This document shows, piece by piece, positions 49,907 through 58,384 of a DNA stretch of 64,000 nucleotides. The DNA is from JBBRHQ01 sp963781345 (GTDB taxonomy: Bacteria; Actinomycetota; Thermoleophilia; Solirubrobacterales; 70-9). Within the stretch, counting starts at the first letter, position 1; each line of letters starts with the position of its first letter. The notes under the pieces were generated by a model. That model searched no databases, had not been told where the DNA came from, and was given only the letters and a program-made list of their open reading frames with translations. The stretch is taken from the NCBI GenBank assembly GCA_963781345.1, contig CAWAFQ010000001.1:1-64000 (forward strand), written 5' to 3'. The position numbers were made by a program, and so were the translations under genes.

Positions 49907-50668
49907 ATGGACGTGAACGGAACAGGTGCGCTTGTCGCCGGCGGAGCTTCGGGCCTCGGAGAGGCGACTGCGAGGGCACTTGCGGGCGCCGGGGCGCAGG
50001 TCGTGATAGCCGATCTCAACACCGAGAAGGGCGAGGCCCTGGCGAGTGAGATCGGCGGCGCCTTCGTCGCCGCCGACGTCACCGACGAGGTCGCGGTGCA
50101 GGCCGCCGCCGAGCGGGCCGCAGCGGCCGAGGGTGGCCTCCGGGTCTCCGTCTGCTGCGCGGGGATCGGGTGGGCGGAGCGGATAGCCCACAAGGGGGGT
50201 CCCCACAACCTCGAGTTCTTCGGCAATGTCGTCAAGGTCAACCTGATCGGCACCTTCAACGTCCTGCGGATGGCTGCGGCGGCGATGAACGCCAACGAGC
50301 CCGATTCCGGCGGCGAGCGCGGTGTCTGCGTCAACACCGCCTCGATCGCCGCCTACGACGGCCAGATCGGCCAGGTCGCCTACGCCGCCTCCAAGGGCGG
50401 CATCGTCAGCATGACCCTGCCCGCAGCGCGCGACATGGCCTCGCGCGGCATCAGGGTCGTAACGATCGCGCCCGGCCTCTTCGACACCCCGCTACTGGCG
50501 GCACTGCCAGAGGAGGCGCGCCAGGCGCTCGGCGCCGGCATCCCCTTCCCGTCGCGGCTGGGCGTGCCTGAGGAGTACGCGATGCTGGTCGGCCAGGTCA
50601 TCGCCAACCCGATGCTCAACGGTGAGACGATCCGCCTCGACGGCGCCCTGCGGATGCCACCGAAATAG
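49907..50668 (+). CDS. Short-chain dehydrogenase/reductase
   Basis: 253 residues. N-terminal GALVAGGASGLGEATARALAGAGAQVVIADLN is the Rossmann fold with an Asp that favours NAD. Catalytic Ser in NTASIAAYDGQ, Tyr and Lys in VAYAASKGGIVSM. The pattern SGLGEATAR and the late LGVPEEYAMLVGQVI resemble 3-hydroxyacyl-CoA dehydrogenase type 2 (HSD17B10-like) enzymes. It is divergent from egtB. Confidence 0.9.
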   Translation: MDVNGTGALVAGGASGLGEATARALAGAGAQVVIADLNTEKGEALASEIGGAFVAADVTDEVAVQAAAERAAAAEGGLRVSVCCAGIGWAERIAHKGGPHNLEFFGNVVKVNLIGTFNVLRMAAAAMNANEPDSGGERGVCVNTASIAAYDGQIGQVAYAASKGGIVSMTLPAARDMASRGIRVVTIAPGLFDTPLLAALPEEARQALGAGIPFPSRLGVPEEYAMLVGQVIANPMLNGETIRLDGALRMPPK

Positions 50669-50717
50669 GCTCCACCCTCCCCGCCCTTCGCCACCGTCTG
50701 GCCCGATCGCAGCGAAA

Positions 50718-50737
50718 GGGGGGCCCTCTGGACCCCC
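50718..50737. terminator. Hairpin between convergent genes
   Basis: GGGGGGCC and GGACCCCC with a CTCT loop and one mismatch. It lies between the SDR and the TadE-like gene, which converge, so it probably ends transcription from both sides. Confidence 0.45.
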
Positions 50738-50745
50738 GTCGCAGC

Positions 50746-51705
50746 TCAATCCGTCCCGTCGGCCTCAGGGTCGCGCCAGACCCGCTTGCGCCAGGGCGGG
50801 GGGATCGTGAAGTCAGCGGCGTCGAGGCCCGAGGCGATCGGCTCGAGCGGGACCAGCAGGAGACCGCGGCCGGGCGTGAACCGGTTCACCTCGCGCTGGT
50901 CGGCCCTGGCGTTGCCGGCGTGCGAGCCGCCGGAGACGAACAGCCACCCGGTCTCAGGCCCCCAGCCCCCGGCGGGCCGTGCGCCGAGCGCTTCGGAGAT
51001 ATCCCGCAGCACCCCCAGCCCGGTGTCCGAGCCCCAGTTCCCAGGCCCCTGCTCGTAGTTGTAGCCAGCGTGGGAGGAGGCGCGTTCGGCCACCTCGCCG
51101 TCGGGGCCGACGCGGATCTGCACCCCCTCCCAGTCGTCGCGGTGATATCCGGCGCCGCCGAGGACCGGCACCCCCCGCAGGGTGGCGCTGTCGGCGTAAT
51201 AGGTCCAGTACTGCAGGTAGAGATTCCCCTTGCGAGAACCGGAGCAGTCACTGCCCTGCGACTCAGAGGGGGCGGCCGATCCCGGCCGGCAGTCGACCAC
51301 GTGGACGAAGGCGACGACGGGCTCACCCGCCGTCGAGCGGGAGACGATCCCCTCCCGGGCGCCGTCGCCGCACCGTGGGTCGCGGCAGTCGCGAAAGTCG
51401 ACCGGCAGCGCCCGCATCCCCCTCTCGTAGGCGAGGGCCGGCGCGTGCTCGCGGACCAGCTCCGCGATTCCTTCGCCGTAGGCGGCCACCAGACCCGCCG
51501 CCTCACCGCAGCGGCCCTCGAGGGAGACCGCGCAGAGAATCCTTCCGGCAATCGCCCGAGCCAGCGAGGCGGAGGGAAGCCCCACCCCGGCCACCATCGA
51601 CCCGGCGAGCACGGCCGAGACCAGCAGGACCAGGCCGATCCATTCCACCGTCGCCTGGCCGGATTCCGCGCCCGGCCCGGCACGCTGTCGCCGTCCGCAC
51701 TCCAT
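50746..51705 (-). CDS. TadE-like N-terminus fused to Vps62-like domain
   Basis: 319 residues. ESGQATVEWIGLVLLVSAVLAGSMVAGVG is a TadE/TadG-like membrane segment of the Flp pilus system, with the Glu-containing helix. The C-terminal part has NLYLQYWTYYADSATLRGV, GYHRDDWEGVQIRV and NYEQGPGNWGSDTG, the pattern of Vps62-family secreted proteins. Several Cys (CRDPRCGD, CSGS) suggest an extracytoplasmic location. Function unknown. Confidence 0.75.
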   Translation of the reverse strand: MECGRRQRAGPGAESGQATVEWIGLVLLVSAVLAGSMVAGVGLPSASLARAIAGRILCAVSLEGRCGEAAGLVAAYGEGIAELVREHAPALAYERGMRALPVDFRDCRDPRCGDGAREGIVSRSTAGEPVVAFVHVVDCRPGSAAPSESQGSDCSGSRKGNLYLQYWTYYADSATLRGVPVLGGAGYHRDDWEGVQIRVGPDGEVAERASSHAGYNYEQGPGNWGSDTGLGVLRDISEALGARPAGGWGPETGWLFVSGGSHAGNARADQREVNRFTPGRGLLLVPLEPIASGLDAADFTIPPPWRKRVWRDPEADGTD

Positions 51706-51806
51706 ACGCCGACGCTAGGCGCCCCGGGCGCGCCGGTGGCGCGCGTTCGTGCCGGGTCTTTGGCGAACCCGTCAGAAGTCGGCGACGGCGGGGCCCAGCC
51801 CTCCAG

Positions 51807-51853
51807 CCGAACCTGACGTTAGGCGTGCATAGCACTGGAAACGTCAGGTTCGG
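51807..51853. promoter_or_regulatory. Perfect 14-bp inverted repeat in a divergent control region
   Basis: CCGAACCTGACGTT (51807-51820) and AACGTCAGGTTCGG (51840-51853), with a 19-nt spacer. It lies between divergent genes (51705 minus and 51895 plus), 41 nt before the LapA-like start, so a dimeric regulator or a leader hairpin is likely. Confidence 0.55.
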
Positions 51854-51894
51854 CCACGATGAGGGGGTCAGGGCCGCTGTTACAGTCGCGCCCT

Positions 51895-52197
51895 ATGACC
51901 GACCCGACGAGAGCGATCGAGCCCAGCCGCAGCCGGCACGGCTCGGGTGGCCCCAGCGGCTCGGGCGGCGACGACGGCACTCCTTGGCGTCGCTGGCTGC
52001 TCTATGCCGCGATCGCCGTGCTGGCGATCGTCGCCCTGCAGAACTCGCAGACGGTCCAGGTCGAGTTCCTGACGATCAGCGGCTCGGCGCCGTTGATCGT
52101 CGCGCTTCTGTTTGCGGCGCTGCTGGGCGCGGTCATCGGTTACGCGGCTCCGGTCCTGCGCCGCCACCGCCGCGAGGAGAAGCGCCGCCAGGAGTAG
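51895..52197 (+). CDS. LapA-domain small membrane protein
   Basis: 100 residues from the ATG at 51895. A Ser/Gly-rich cytoplasmic N-terminus, two transmembrane helices (about 38-56 and 70-90) with QNSQTVQVEFLTISGSAPLIVALLFAALLGAVIG, the LapA/DUF1049 signature, and a basic tail. In proteobacteria LapA aids LPS assembly; in actinobacteria its role is unknown. Confidence 0.85.
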   Translation: MTDPTRAIEPSRSRHGSGGPSGSGGDDGTPWRRWLLYAAIAVLAIVALQNSQTVQVEFLTISGSAPLIVALLFAALLGAVIGYAAPVLRRHRREEKRRQE

Positions 52198-52229
52198 CGG
52201 CCTTGCGTGAGCCGAGCAGGAGTTGCCCG

Positions 52230-52325
52230 CCTCTCGCGCCCGACGCCCTGACGCGTTCGGCACCTCCTCTCGCGCCCGACGCCCTGACACGTTGAGCACA
52301 CCTCTCGCGCCGGACGCCCCTCTCG
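52230..52325. repeat. Tandem repeats before the aminotransferase gene
   Basis: Two nearly identical 28-nt units (52230-52257 and 52266-52293), CCTCTCGCGCCCGACGCCCT then GAC, followed by two shorter copies at 52301 and 52319. The period is 35-36 then 18. They lie just before the promoter region of the class III aminotransferase. Confidence 0.6.
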
Positions 52326-52365
52326 CGCTAAGTTCTCCGGTGAGCCCCGACCACAGGAGGTGCGC

Positions 52366-53604
52366 ATGTCAGCTGAGAGCACCGCGACCGCCGCAGTCCT
52401 TCAGCCCTTCGGGAGCCGCGAGGAGTCGACCGCAGCCTTCGCCGAGCACGTCAACCGCGGCAAGGCTCGTGCGCTCGAGGCGATCGGGGTCGACCTGGTG
52501 ATCGGCGAGCGCGAGGGCGCCCGCTTCCGCGACGCCTACAGCGGCCGCTGGTACTGGAACTGCCACTGCAACGGCGGCGTCTTCAATCTCGGCCATCGCA
52601 ACCCCCGCGTGGTTGCGGCGGTCCGCGACGGACTGGACCACCTCGACGTCGGCAACCACCACCTGATCTCTGGCTGGCGGGGGCGGCTTGCCACGCAGCT
52701 CTCCGAGAGCACCGGGGGCGAGCTTCCCTTCGCCGTGTTCACGCCCTCGGGAAGTGAGGCGGTCGACCTGGCGCTGAGCCTGGCCCGCGGTCACACCGGG
52801 CGCCAAAAGATCGTCGCCACGACCGGCGCCTACCACGGCCACGCCGGCCTCGCACGGTCCGCCAGCGACCCGCGCTGGTCCGAGCCCTTCGGAGGCACGC
52901 TGCCGGGCTTCGTCCACGTCCCCTTCGACGACATCGAGGCGCTGGGGGCCGAGATCGACGCCGACACCGCCGCGGTCATCCTCGAGTCGATCCCGGCGAC
53001 GCTCGGCTTCCCGCCCCCGGCCCCGGGCTACCTGCGCGAGGCCGGAGAGCTGGCCCGGCGAAACGGCTCCCTGCTGGTCCTCGACGAGGTCCAGACCGGC
53101 CTCGGCCGGACCGGGACCCCGTGGTATCACCAGCAGGACGGCGCAAGGCCGGACGTCGTCATCACCGGCAAGGGCCTCGGGGGCGGGATCTACCCGATCA
53201 GCGCGGCGCTGATCAGCCCTGAGCTGGAGGCCTTCTTCGACGAGCGCCCCTTCGCCTACGTCTCGACCTTCGGCGGGTCGGAGCTCGGGTGCGTCGCGGC
53301 GAGCGCGGTCATGGAGGAGATCTCCGCGCCTGGATTCCTGGAACAGGTGCGGCGGCTCGGGGAGCGATTCGAGAAGGGTTTCGAGGGCCTTCCCCTCGAG
53401 CTGCGCCGGCGCGGGCTGACCATGGGCCTCTCATTCGAGCAGCCCGAGGGCGGGGTGCTCGCGGCGAAGCGGCTGATCGACGCCGGGGTCTTCGCTGTCT
53501 ACGCCGAGCACGACCACTCGGTCACCCAGTTCAAGCCGCCGCTGATCCTCGAAGACGCCGAGGCCGACGAGATCATCGAGACGGTGGGCGAGACCCTGGG
53601 GTGA
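52366..53604 (+). CDS. Class III PLP-dependent aminotransferase
   Basis: 412 residues from the ATG at 52366, 5 nt after AGGAGG. The fold-type I sites are FTPSGSEAVDLALSLARGHTGRQKI, YHGHAGLA, LLVLDEVQTGLGRTG (the Asp that binds pyridine N) and ITGKGLGGGIYPISA with the PLP Lys. It resembles ornithine/acetylornithine/GABA-type or phospho-lyase enzymes. The stop overlaps the next gene's GTG, so the two are translated together. Confidence 0.9.
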   Translation: MSAESTATAAVLQPFGSREESTAAFAEHVNRGKARALEAIGVDLVIGEREGARFRDAYSGRWYWNCHCNGGVFNLGHRNPRVVAAVRDGLDHLDVGNHHLISGWRGRLATQLSESTGGELPFAVFTPSGSEAVDLALSLARGHTGRQKIVATTGAYHGHAGLARSASDPRWSEPFGGTLPGFVHVPFDDIEALGAEIDADTAAVILESIPATLGFPPPAPGYLREAGELARRNGSLLVLDEVQTGLGRTGTPWYHQQDGARPDVVITGKGLGGGIYPISAALISPELEAFFDERPFAYVSTFGGSELGCVAASAVMEEISAPGFLEQVRRLGERFEKGFEGLPLELRRRGLTMGLSFEQPEGGVLAAKRLIDAGVFAVYAEHDHSVTQFKPPLILEDAEADEIIETVGETLG

Positions 53605-54509
53605 GCGACGAGGGCCCGCCCCAGGGGCTCTCCCGAGCCGCGATGCAGGAGCTCGACCGCGTCGTCGAGAAGGCGCTCGCCTCGGGAGACGAGAGCGGGC
53701 TGCGCGTGCTCGGCTACGGCGAGATCTCCCTCGTCCTCGGCTGGCCGGCCGAAGAGCCGGGGTTCGCCTGCAAGCGGCTTCCCCCGTTCCCGGACCGGTC
53801 GCGGTTCGAGACCTACGGGCGCACCCTCTCGGATTACCTGGAGGCGCTGCGGGGGGCTGGCGTCGACGTGGTCGAGACCGAGTTCCTTCCCGTCGAGCGC
53901 GACGGCGGCACGGTTGTCGGGTACGCCGTGCAACCCGTGCTGACCCCGGAGACGCTCGGCCCGGCGGTGCTGGCGAGGGCCGACCCGGCGCGGGGCCATC
54001 CCCTGGTCGAGGAGATCGTGAAGAGGGCAACCGCCGTGGTCGGCCCCCGGCTCGGCATCGACGCCCAGCTCTCCAACTGGACCTGGGAGGACGGCGGTCA
54101 GCTGCGCTATCTCGACGTGACGACGCCGATGCTGTGGTCGGAGGACGGGACCCCGCGGCTCGACCTCGGCCTCCTCGTGCAGCCGCTGCCGGCGATCCTC
54201 CGCCCGCCCGTGAAACGCTTCCTGGGCCCCAAGATCCTCGACGGCTACCGGGACCTGCGCGGGGTGATGAGTGACGTCTGCGGCAACCTGCTGAAGGAGC
54301 GGCTCGACGCCTGGGTTCCCATCTTCCTGATAGCGGCCAACCGAACCCTCGACCCGCCGATGACCGAGGCCGAGGTGCGCCGCTACTACCGCTCGGACGC
54401 GCGCCTGTGGGACGCCCTGCTGCGCGTCCGCAAGCTCGACCGCGCCTGGCACCGCAGGGTGCGACACCGTCCCTATCCGTTTCTGCTGCCCGGCGAGGTC
54501 GAGCGCTGA
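53601..54509 (+). CDS. Kinase-like protein coupled to the aminotransferase
   Basis: 302 residues from a GTG at 53601 that overlaps the aminotransferase stop (GTGA). I did not recognise a named family. Its layout fits a divergent aminoglycoside-kinase-like fold: a Gly loop GYGEISLVLGW, a Lys in ACKRLPPFP, and a catalytic-loop-like IDAQLSNWTW with Asp and Asn five apart, as in HGDLHPGN of APH enzymes; a later LDVTTPM stands where the DxG Asp would be. This is an inference from spacing, not a match. Partner of the class III aminotransferase by position. Confidence 0.7.
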   Translation: MSDEGPPQGLSRAAMQELDRVVEKALASGDESGLRVLGYGEISLVLGWPAEEPGFACKRLPPFPDRSRFETYGRTLSDYLEALRGAGVDVVETEFLPVERDGGTVVGYAVQPVLTPETLGPAVLARADPARGHPLVEEIVKRATAVVGPRLGIDAQLSNWTWEDGGQLRYLDVTTPMLWSEDGTPRLDLGLLVQPLPAILRPPVKRFLGPKILDGYRDLRGVMSDVCGNLLKERLDAWVPIFLIAANRTLDPPMTEAEVRRYYRSDARLWDALLRVRKLDRAWHRRVRHRPYPFLLPGEVER

Positions 54510-54563
54510 TCGACGAGCGATAGTCTGGCCGGGTCCGGTGTGAGAACTGAGGATGGGAGTGAC

Positions 54564-55328
54564 GTGAAGGGGATCCGCAGCAGGCTCAGCTACGCCAACG
54601 TCACGGCGACCGCCGCTCTCTTCCTGGCGCTCGCCGGCGGCACCACCGCGATCGCGCTCAGCGGCAAGAACTCGGTCAAGAGCGACGACATCGCCCACGG
54701 CGCGGTCAAGGCCGACGACATCGCCGCTCTCAACGTCAAGTCCGGTGACATCGCCAAGGAAACGGTCGGCGGCGGCAAGGTCACGGACGGGACGATCTCG
54801 GCTGCCGACGTCGGGACCGGAGCGGTCGGCGCGTCGGAGATCGTCGACGGCTCGGTCGGGACCGGCGACCAGGCCGCGGTGCCGGCGGCGCATGTGATCG
54901 GGAGCAACCTGCCGATTCCGCCCCAGGTCTTCACGACACTCTCGCTGAGCAACGACTCGACCGGCGACGCCTTCGACCCGCTCGAGATGTGGACGGCGAG
55001 TGACCCGACCAGGATCGTCGCTCCGGCGGCGGGCATGTACGTAGTCGTCGCAGATGTCCACTGGGCGAACGACGCGACCACCGTCGACCAGGGTTGGCGG
55101 CTGGCCCAGGTCTCAGGAGGCGGACAGACATCGCGCCAGGTCGTCCCAGCCGTGCGGACCGCCGCCGGGGTCAGCGGCGAGACCATGCGCCAAACCGTGA
55201 GCCTGGTAGCCCGGCTAGCCGCAGGTGACGGAATCACGGTCTCCGCCGACCAGGACAACGAGGACGACAGCACGATCAACGTCCTTTTCGTCGACCTCGA
55301 GACGTCCTGGGTCGGCCCCGCACCCTGA
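54564..55328 (+). CDS. Secreted protein with K(S/D)DDIA-type repeats
   Basis: 254 residues from a GTG at 54564 (another GTG at 54540 is possible). Signal anchor (NVTATAALFLALAGGTTAIALSG), then short repeats of the type NSVKSDDIAHGAVKADDIAAL and KSGDIAKETVGGGKV, like the short stalk at 40163. A beta-rich domain without Cys follows (SLSNDSTGDAFDPLEMWTAS). Function unknown. Confidence 0.82.
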   Translation: MKGIRSRLSYANVTATAALFLALAGGTTAIALSGKNSVKSDDIAHGAVKADDIAALNVKSGDIAKETVGGGKVTDGTISAADVGTGAVGASEIVDGSVGTGDQAAVPAAHVIGSNLPIPPQVFTTLSLSNDSTGDAFDPLEMWTASDPTRIVAPAAGMYVVVADVHWANDATTVDQGWRLAQVSGGGQTSRQVVPAVRTAAGVSGETMRQTVSLVARLAAGDGITVSADQDNEDDSTINVLFVDLETSWVGPAP

Positions 55329-55370
55329 CCCGAACCGTCGCCTCGCCCCCCGATCGCGCCTGAGGCCGGT

Positions 55371-56795
55371 CTAGAGCTCCTGGATCTCGGCGGCGACGTC
55401 GGTCGCGACCTTCTTCGCGTCGCCGAAGAGCATCGAGGTGTTGGGCTCGTAGAAGAGGTCGTTGTCGATGCCGGCGAAGCCTGGGCTGAGGGAGCGCTTG
55501 ATGACGATCACCTGCTGCGCTTCGTTGACCTCGATGATCGGCATCCCGGCGATCGGGCTGTCGGGGTCGTTCTTGGCCGCCGGATTGGTGACGTCGTTGG
55601 CGCCGATGACGACGGCGACATCGGTGCGCGGCATCTCGTGGTTGATGTCCTCCATCTCGCGCAGCTTCTCGTAGGGGACGTCAGCCTCGGCGAGGAGGAC
55701 GTTCATGTGGCCGGGCATGCGGCCGGCGACCGGGTGGATCGCGTAGTTGACGGTCACACCGCGCTTCTCGAGCTCGTCGGCCATCTCCTTGACGCTGTGC
55801 TGTGCCTGGGCGACCGCCATCCCGTAGCCGGGGACGATCACGACCGAGTCCGCGTAGGCGAGCTTGATCGCTGCGTCCTGGGCCCCGATCGAGACCACCG
55901 GGCGCTCCTCCGCGGACGCCGCCGCCCCGCCCGCCGGGGCGCCTCCGAAGCCCGCGAACAGAACGTTGCCGACGGAGCGGTTCATCGCCTTGGCCATCTC
56001 CATCGTCAGGATCGTTCCCGAGGAGCCGACCAGGGTCCCGGCGACGATCAGCGCGACGTTGTCGAGCGCGAACCCGGCGGCGGCGGCCGAGAGCCCGGTG
56101 AAGGCGTTCAGCATCGAGATCACGACCGGCATGTCGGCGCCGCCGATCGGCAGGACGGCGAGGTTGCCGAGGATCGCCGCGGCGACGAGAACCGCGATGA
56201 AGAGCGCCTGCGAGGGATCGTCGGCGTTGATCGAGAGGACAACGCAGGCGACGACGATCCCGACCAGCAGGACGGCGTTGAGGACCTGCTGACCGGGCGC
56301 CTTCACCGGCTGCCCGGGGAGAATCCCCTGGAGCTTTCCGAAGGCGATCAGCGACCCCCAGAAGGAGACCGAGCCGACTACCGCCGAGAACAGGATCGGG
56401 ATCAGCGTGTCGAGCGGGAAGTCCTCGCCGAGCGAGAGCCCGTGGCGGATCTCCGACCAGGCGATCAGGGCGACGGCGCCGCCGCCGACGCCGTTGTAGA
56501 GGGCGACCATCTGCGGCATCTCGGTCATCTGCACCCGGATCGAGGCGATCACGCCGACCGCGGTGCCGATCCCGAGACCGAGGGCGATCAGCCCCCAGTT
56601 GCCGATGCCGTCGAGGAGCAGTGTCGTGACCACGGCGACCGCCATCCCCCCGGCGGCGATCAGGTTCCCGCGCTTCGCCGTGGTCGGGTGCGTGCCCTGC
56701 CTGACGCCGAAGATGAAGCAGGAGAAGGCGAGGATGTAGAGCGCGGTGGCGGCGTCGCCGCCGGGCTTCAGGACAGCTGAAGGAAGGTCAAGCAC
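55371..56795 (-). CDS. pntB: NAD(P) transhydrogenase subunit beta
   Basis: 474 residues from a GTG with GAGG upstream. About eight to nine membrane helices (residues 15-280) form domain II with the MALYNGVGGGAVALIAW pore segment. The C-terminal domain III binds NADP(H): VVIVPGYGMAVAQAQHSVKEMADEL, HPVAGRMPGHMNVLLAEADVPYEKL, and VAVVIGANDVTNPAA. It uses the proton gradient to make NADPH from NADH. Confidence 0.95.
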   Translation of the reverse strand: MLDLPSAVLKPGGDAATALYILAFSCFIFGVRQGTHPTTAKRGNLIAAGGMAVAVVTTLLLDGIGNWGLIALGLGIGTAVGVIASIRVQMTEMPQMVALYNGVGGGAVALIAWSEIRHGLSLGEDFPLDTLIPILFSAVVGSVSFWGSLIAFGKLQGILPGQPVKAPGQQVLNAVLLVGIVVACVVLSINADDPSQALFIAVLVAAAILGNLAVLPIGGADMPVVISMLNAFTGLSAAAAGFALDNVALIVAGTLVGSSGTILTMEMAKAMNRSVGNVLFAGFGGAPAGGAAASAEERPVVSIGAQDAAIKLAYADSVVIVPGYGMAVAQAQHSVKEMADELEKRGVTVNYAIHPVAGRMPGHMNVLLAEADVPYEKLREMEDINHEMPRTDVAVVIGANDVTNPAAKNDPDSPIAGMPIIEVNEAQQVIVIKRSLSPGFAGIDNDLFYEPNTSMLFGDAKKVATDVAAEIQEL

Positions 56796-56803
56796 CAGCT
56801 ACC

Positions 56804-57142
56804 TCACCCCTCCTCCGACCCGGCCGAACCGGACGCGTCAGCGGAGGATTCGGCCGGCTTTTCCTTGGGCTTCCGCACGAACATGCCGAGCATCCGGTCG
56901 GTGACCATGAAGCCGCCGACGATGTTGATCGCGCCGAAGGCGATCGCGATCACCGCGATGACCTGCTCGATCGGGTCGTTGGCGTAGCCGGCGACGATCA
57001 GCCCGCCGAGCATGACGATGCCGTGGATCGCATTGGTCTGCGACATCAGCGGCGTGTGCAGGGTCGTCGGCACCTTCGAGATCACCTCGAAGCCGACGAA
57101 CGCCGCCAGGACGAAGATCGTGATCTCGGTCATCAAAGACAT
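56804..57142 (-). CDS. pntAB: NAD(P) transhydrogenase subunit alpha part 2
   Basis: 112 residues. Three membrane helices: VLAAFVGFEVISKVPTTLHTPLMSQTNAIHGIVMLGG is the conserved start of domain II of the alpha subunit. The separate short subunit is the three-subunit form seen in actinobacteria and alphaproteobacteria. ATGA overlap with pntAA; 8 nt before pntB. Confidence 0.93.
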   Translation of the reverse strand: MSLMTEITIFVLAAFVGFEVISKVPTTLHTPLMSQTNAIHGIVMLGGLIVAGYANDPIEQVIAVIAIAFGAINIVGGFMVTDRMLGMFVRKPKEKPAESSADASGSAGSEEG

Positions 57143-58305
57143 CAGCCCGCGTCCTCCTCTGCTCCGCGTCCGGGGGACGCTTGGACAAATCCGGCGGCGC
57201 GCTCATTGCGGATCTCGCCACCGTGGGTGATGCAGGCGGCGGCGATGATGTCGTCCTCGAAATCGACGCTGAGCGCGCCCTCCTCGGTGATCATCAGGCC
57301 GAGCAGGTTCTCGAGGTTCTTCGCGTAGAGCTGCGACGCCGGTGCGGGCATCTCACTCGGCAGGTTGCGGGGGCCGACGACGCTCACCCCACCCTCGTGC
57401 ACGGTCTCGCCCGCCTTGGTCAGCTCGCAGTTGCCGCCGGTCTCGGCCGCGAGGTCGACGATCACCGAGCCCGGCCTCATCCCCCGCACGGCCTCGGCGG
57501 TGATCAGGATCGGCGCGTCGCGGCCGGGGATCGCGGCGGTGGTGACGATGATGTCCTGGCCTGCCGCCGCCTCGGTCAGCGCGTCGCGCACCTGGGCGTT
57601 CTCCTCCTCGGTCAGGGGCCGAGCGTAGCCGCCCTCGCCCTCGGCGTCCGGGATAAAGTCAAGCTCGAGGGGGCGCCCTCCGAGCGAGGCGATCTGCTCC
57701 CAGGCGGCGCGGCGGATGTCGAAGCCGGTGACGATCGCGCCGAGGCGCTTTGCGGTCGCGATCGCCTGCAGCCCGGCGACGCCGGCACCGAGGACCATCA
57801 CCCTCGCGGGCGGAACCGTCCCGGCGGCGGTGGTCATCATTCCGAAGAAGCGACCCGACTCCCGTGCGGCGATCAGCATCGCCGCGTATCCCGCGGCCGC
57901 GGCCTGCGAGGAGAGGGCGTCCATCGACTGCGCCCGTGTGGTCCGCGGGATCGCCTCCATCGCGAAGCTCGTTGCGCCCGCGGCGGCGAGTGCCTTGTTG
58001 GTCTCGGCCGCGGTCCAGGGAGCGAGATGGGCGATCAGGACCTGACCCCCCGAGAGACGGCCGATCTCCTCAGCAGAGGGAGCGGCGACGCGAAGCACGG
58101 CCTCGGCGCCCCAGGCCGCCTCGGCCCCACAGATCTCCGCCCCGGCATCGGCGTAGGCCTCGTCGGTGTGACCGGCGGCGACGCCGGCCCCGGACTCGAC
58201 GAGGACATCGACGTGCTCGTTGCCCTTGAGCGATTTGACCGCGTCGGGCACCAACGCCACCCGGCGCTCCCCGTCAGCCGTTTCTTTCGGAACACCGATC
58301 CTCAT
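57142..58305 (-). CDS. pntAA: NAD(P) transhydrogenase subunit alpha part 1
   Basis: 387 residues. MRIGVPKETADGERRVALVPDAVKSL is the AlaDH/PNT N-terminal domain. The NAD-binding Rossmann loop is VMVLGAGVAGLQAIATAKRLGAIVTGFDIR. RDAPILITAEAVRGMRPGSVIVDLAAETGGN follows. First gene of the pntAA-pntAB-pntB operon. Confidence 0.94.
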   Translation of the reverse strand: MRIGVPKETADGERRVALVPDAVKSLKGNEHVDVLVESGAGVAAGHTDEAYADAGAEICGAEAAWGAEAVLRVAAPSAEEIGRLSGGQVLIAHLAPWTAAETNKALAAAGATSFAMEAIPRTTRAQSMDALSSQAAAAGYAAMLIAARESGRFFGMMTTAAGTVPPARVMVLGAGVAGLQAIATAKRLGAIVTGFDIRRAAWEQIASLGGRPLELDFIPDAEGEGGYARPLTEEENAQVRDALTEAAAGQDIIVTTAAIPGRDAPILITAEAVRGMRPGSVIVDLAAETGGNCELTKAGETVHEGGVSVVGPRNLPSEMPAPASQLYAKNLENLLGLMITEEGALSVDFEDDIIAAACITHGGEIRNERAAGFVQASPGRGAEEDAG

Positions 58306-58384
58306 CGAAGGCGGCGAGAGCCTACGACAAACCGGCTGGATGAGTGATTCACGGTCGCGCGCGCGAGGTCGTCGAGTTGCTCAT

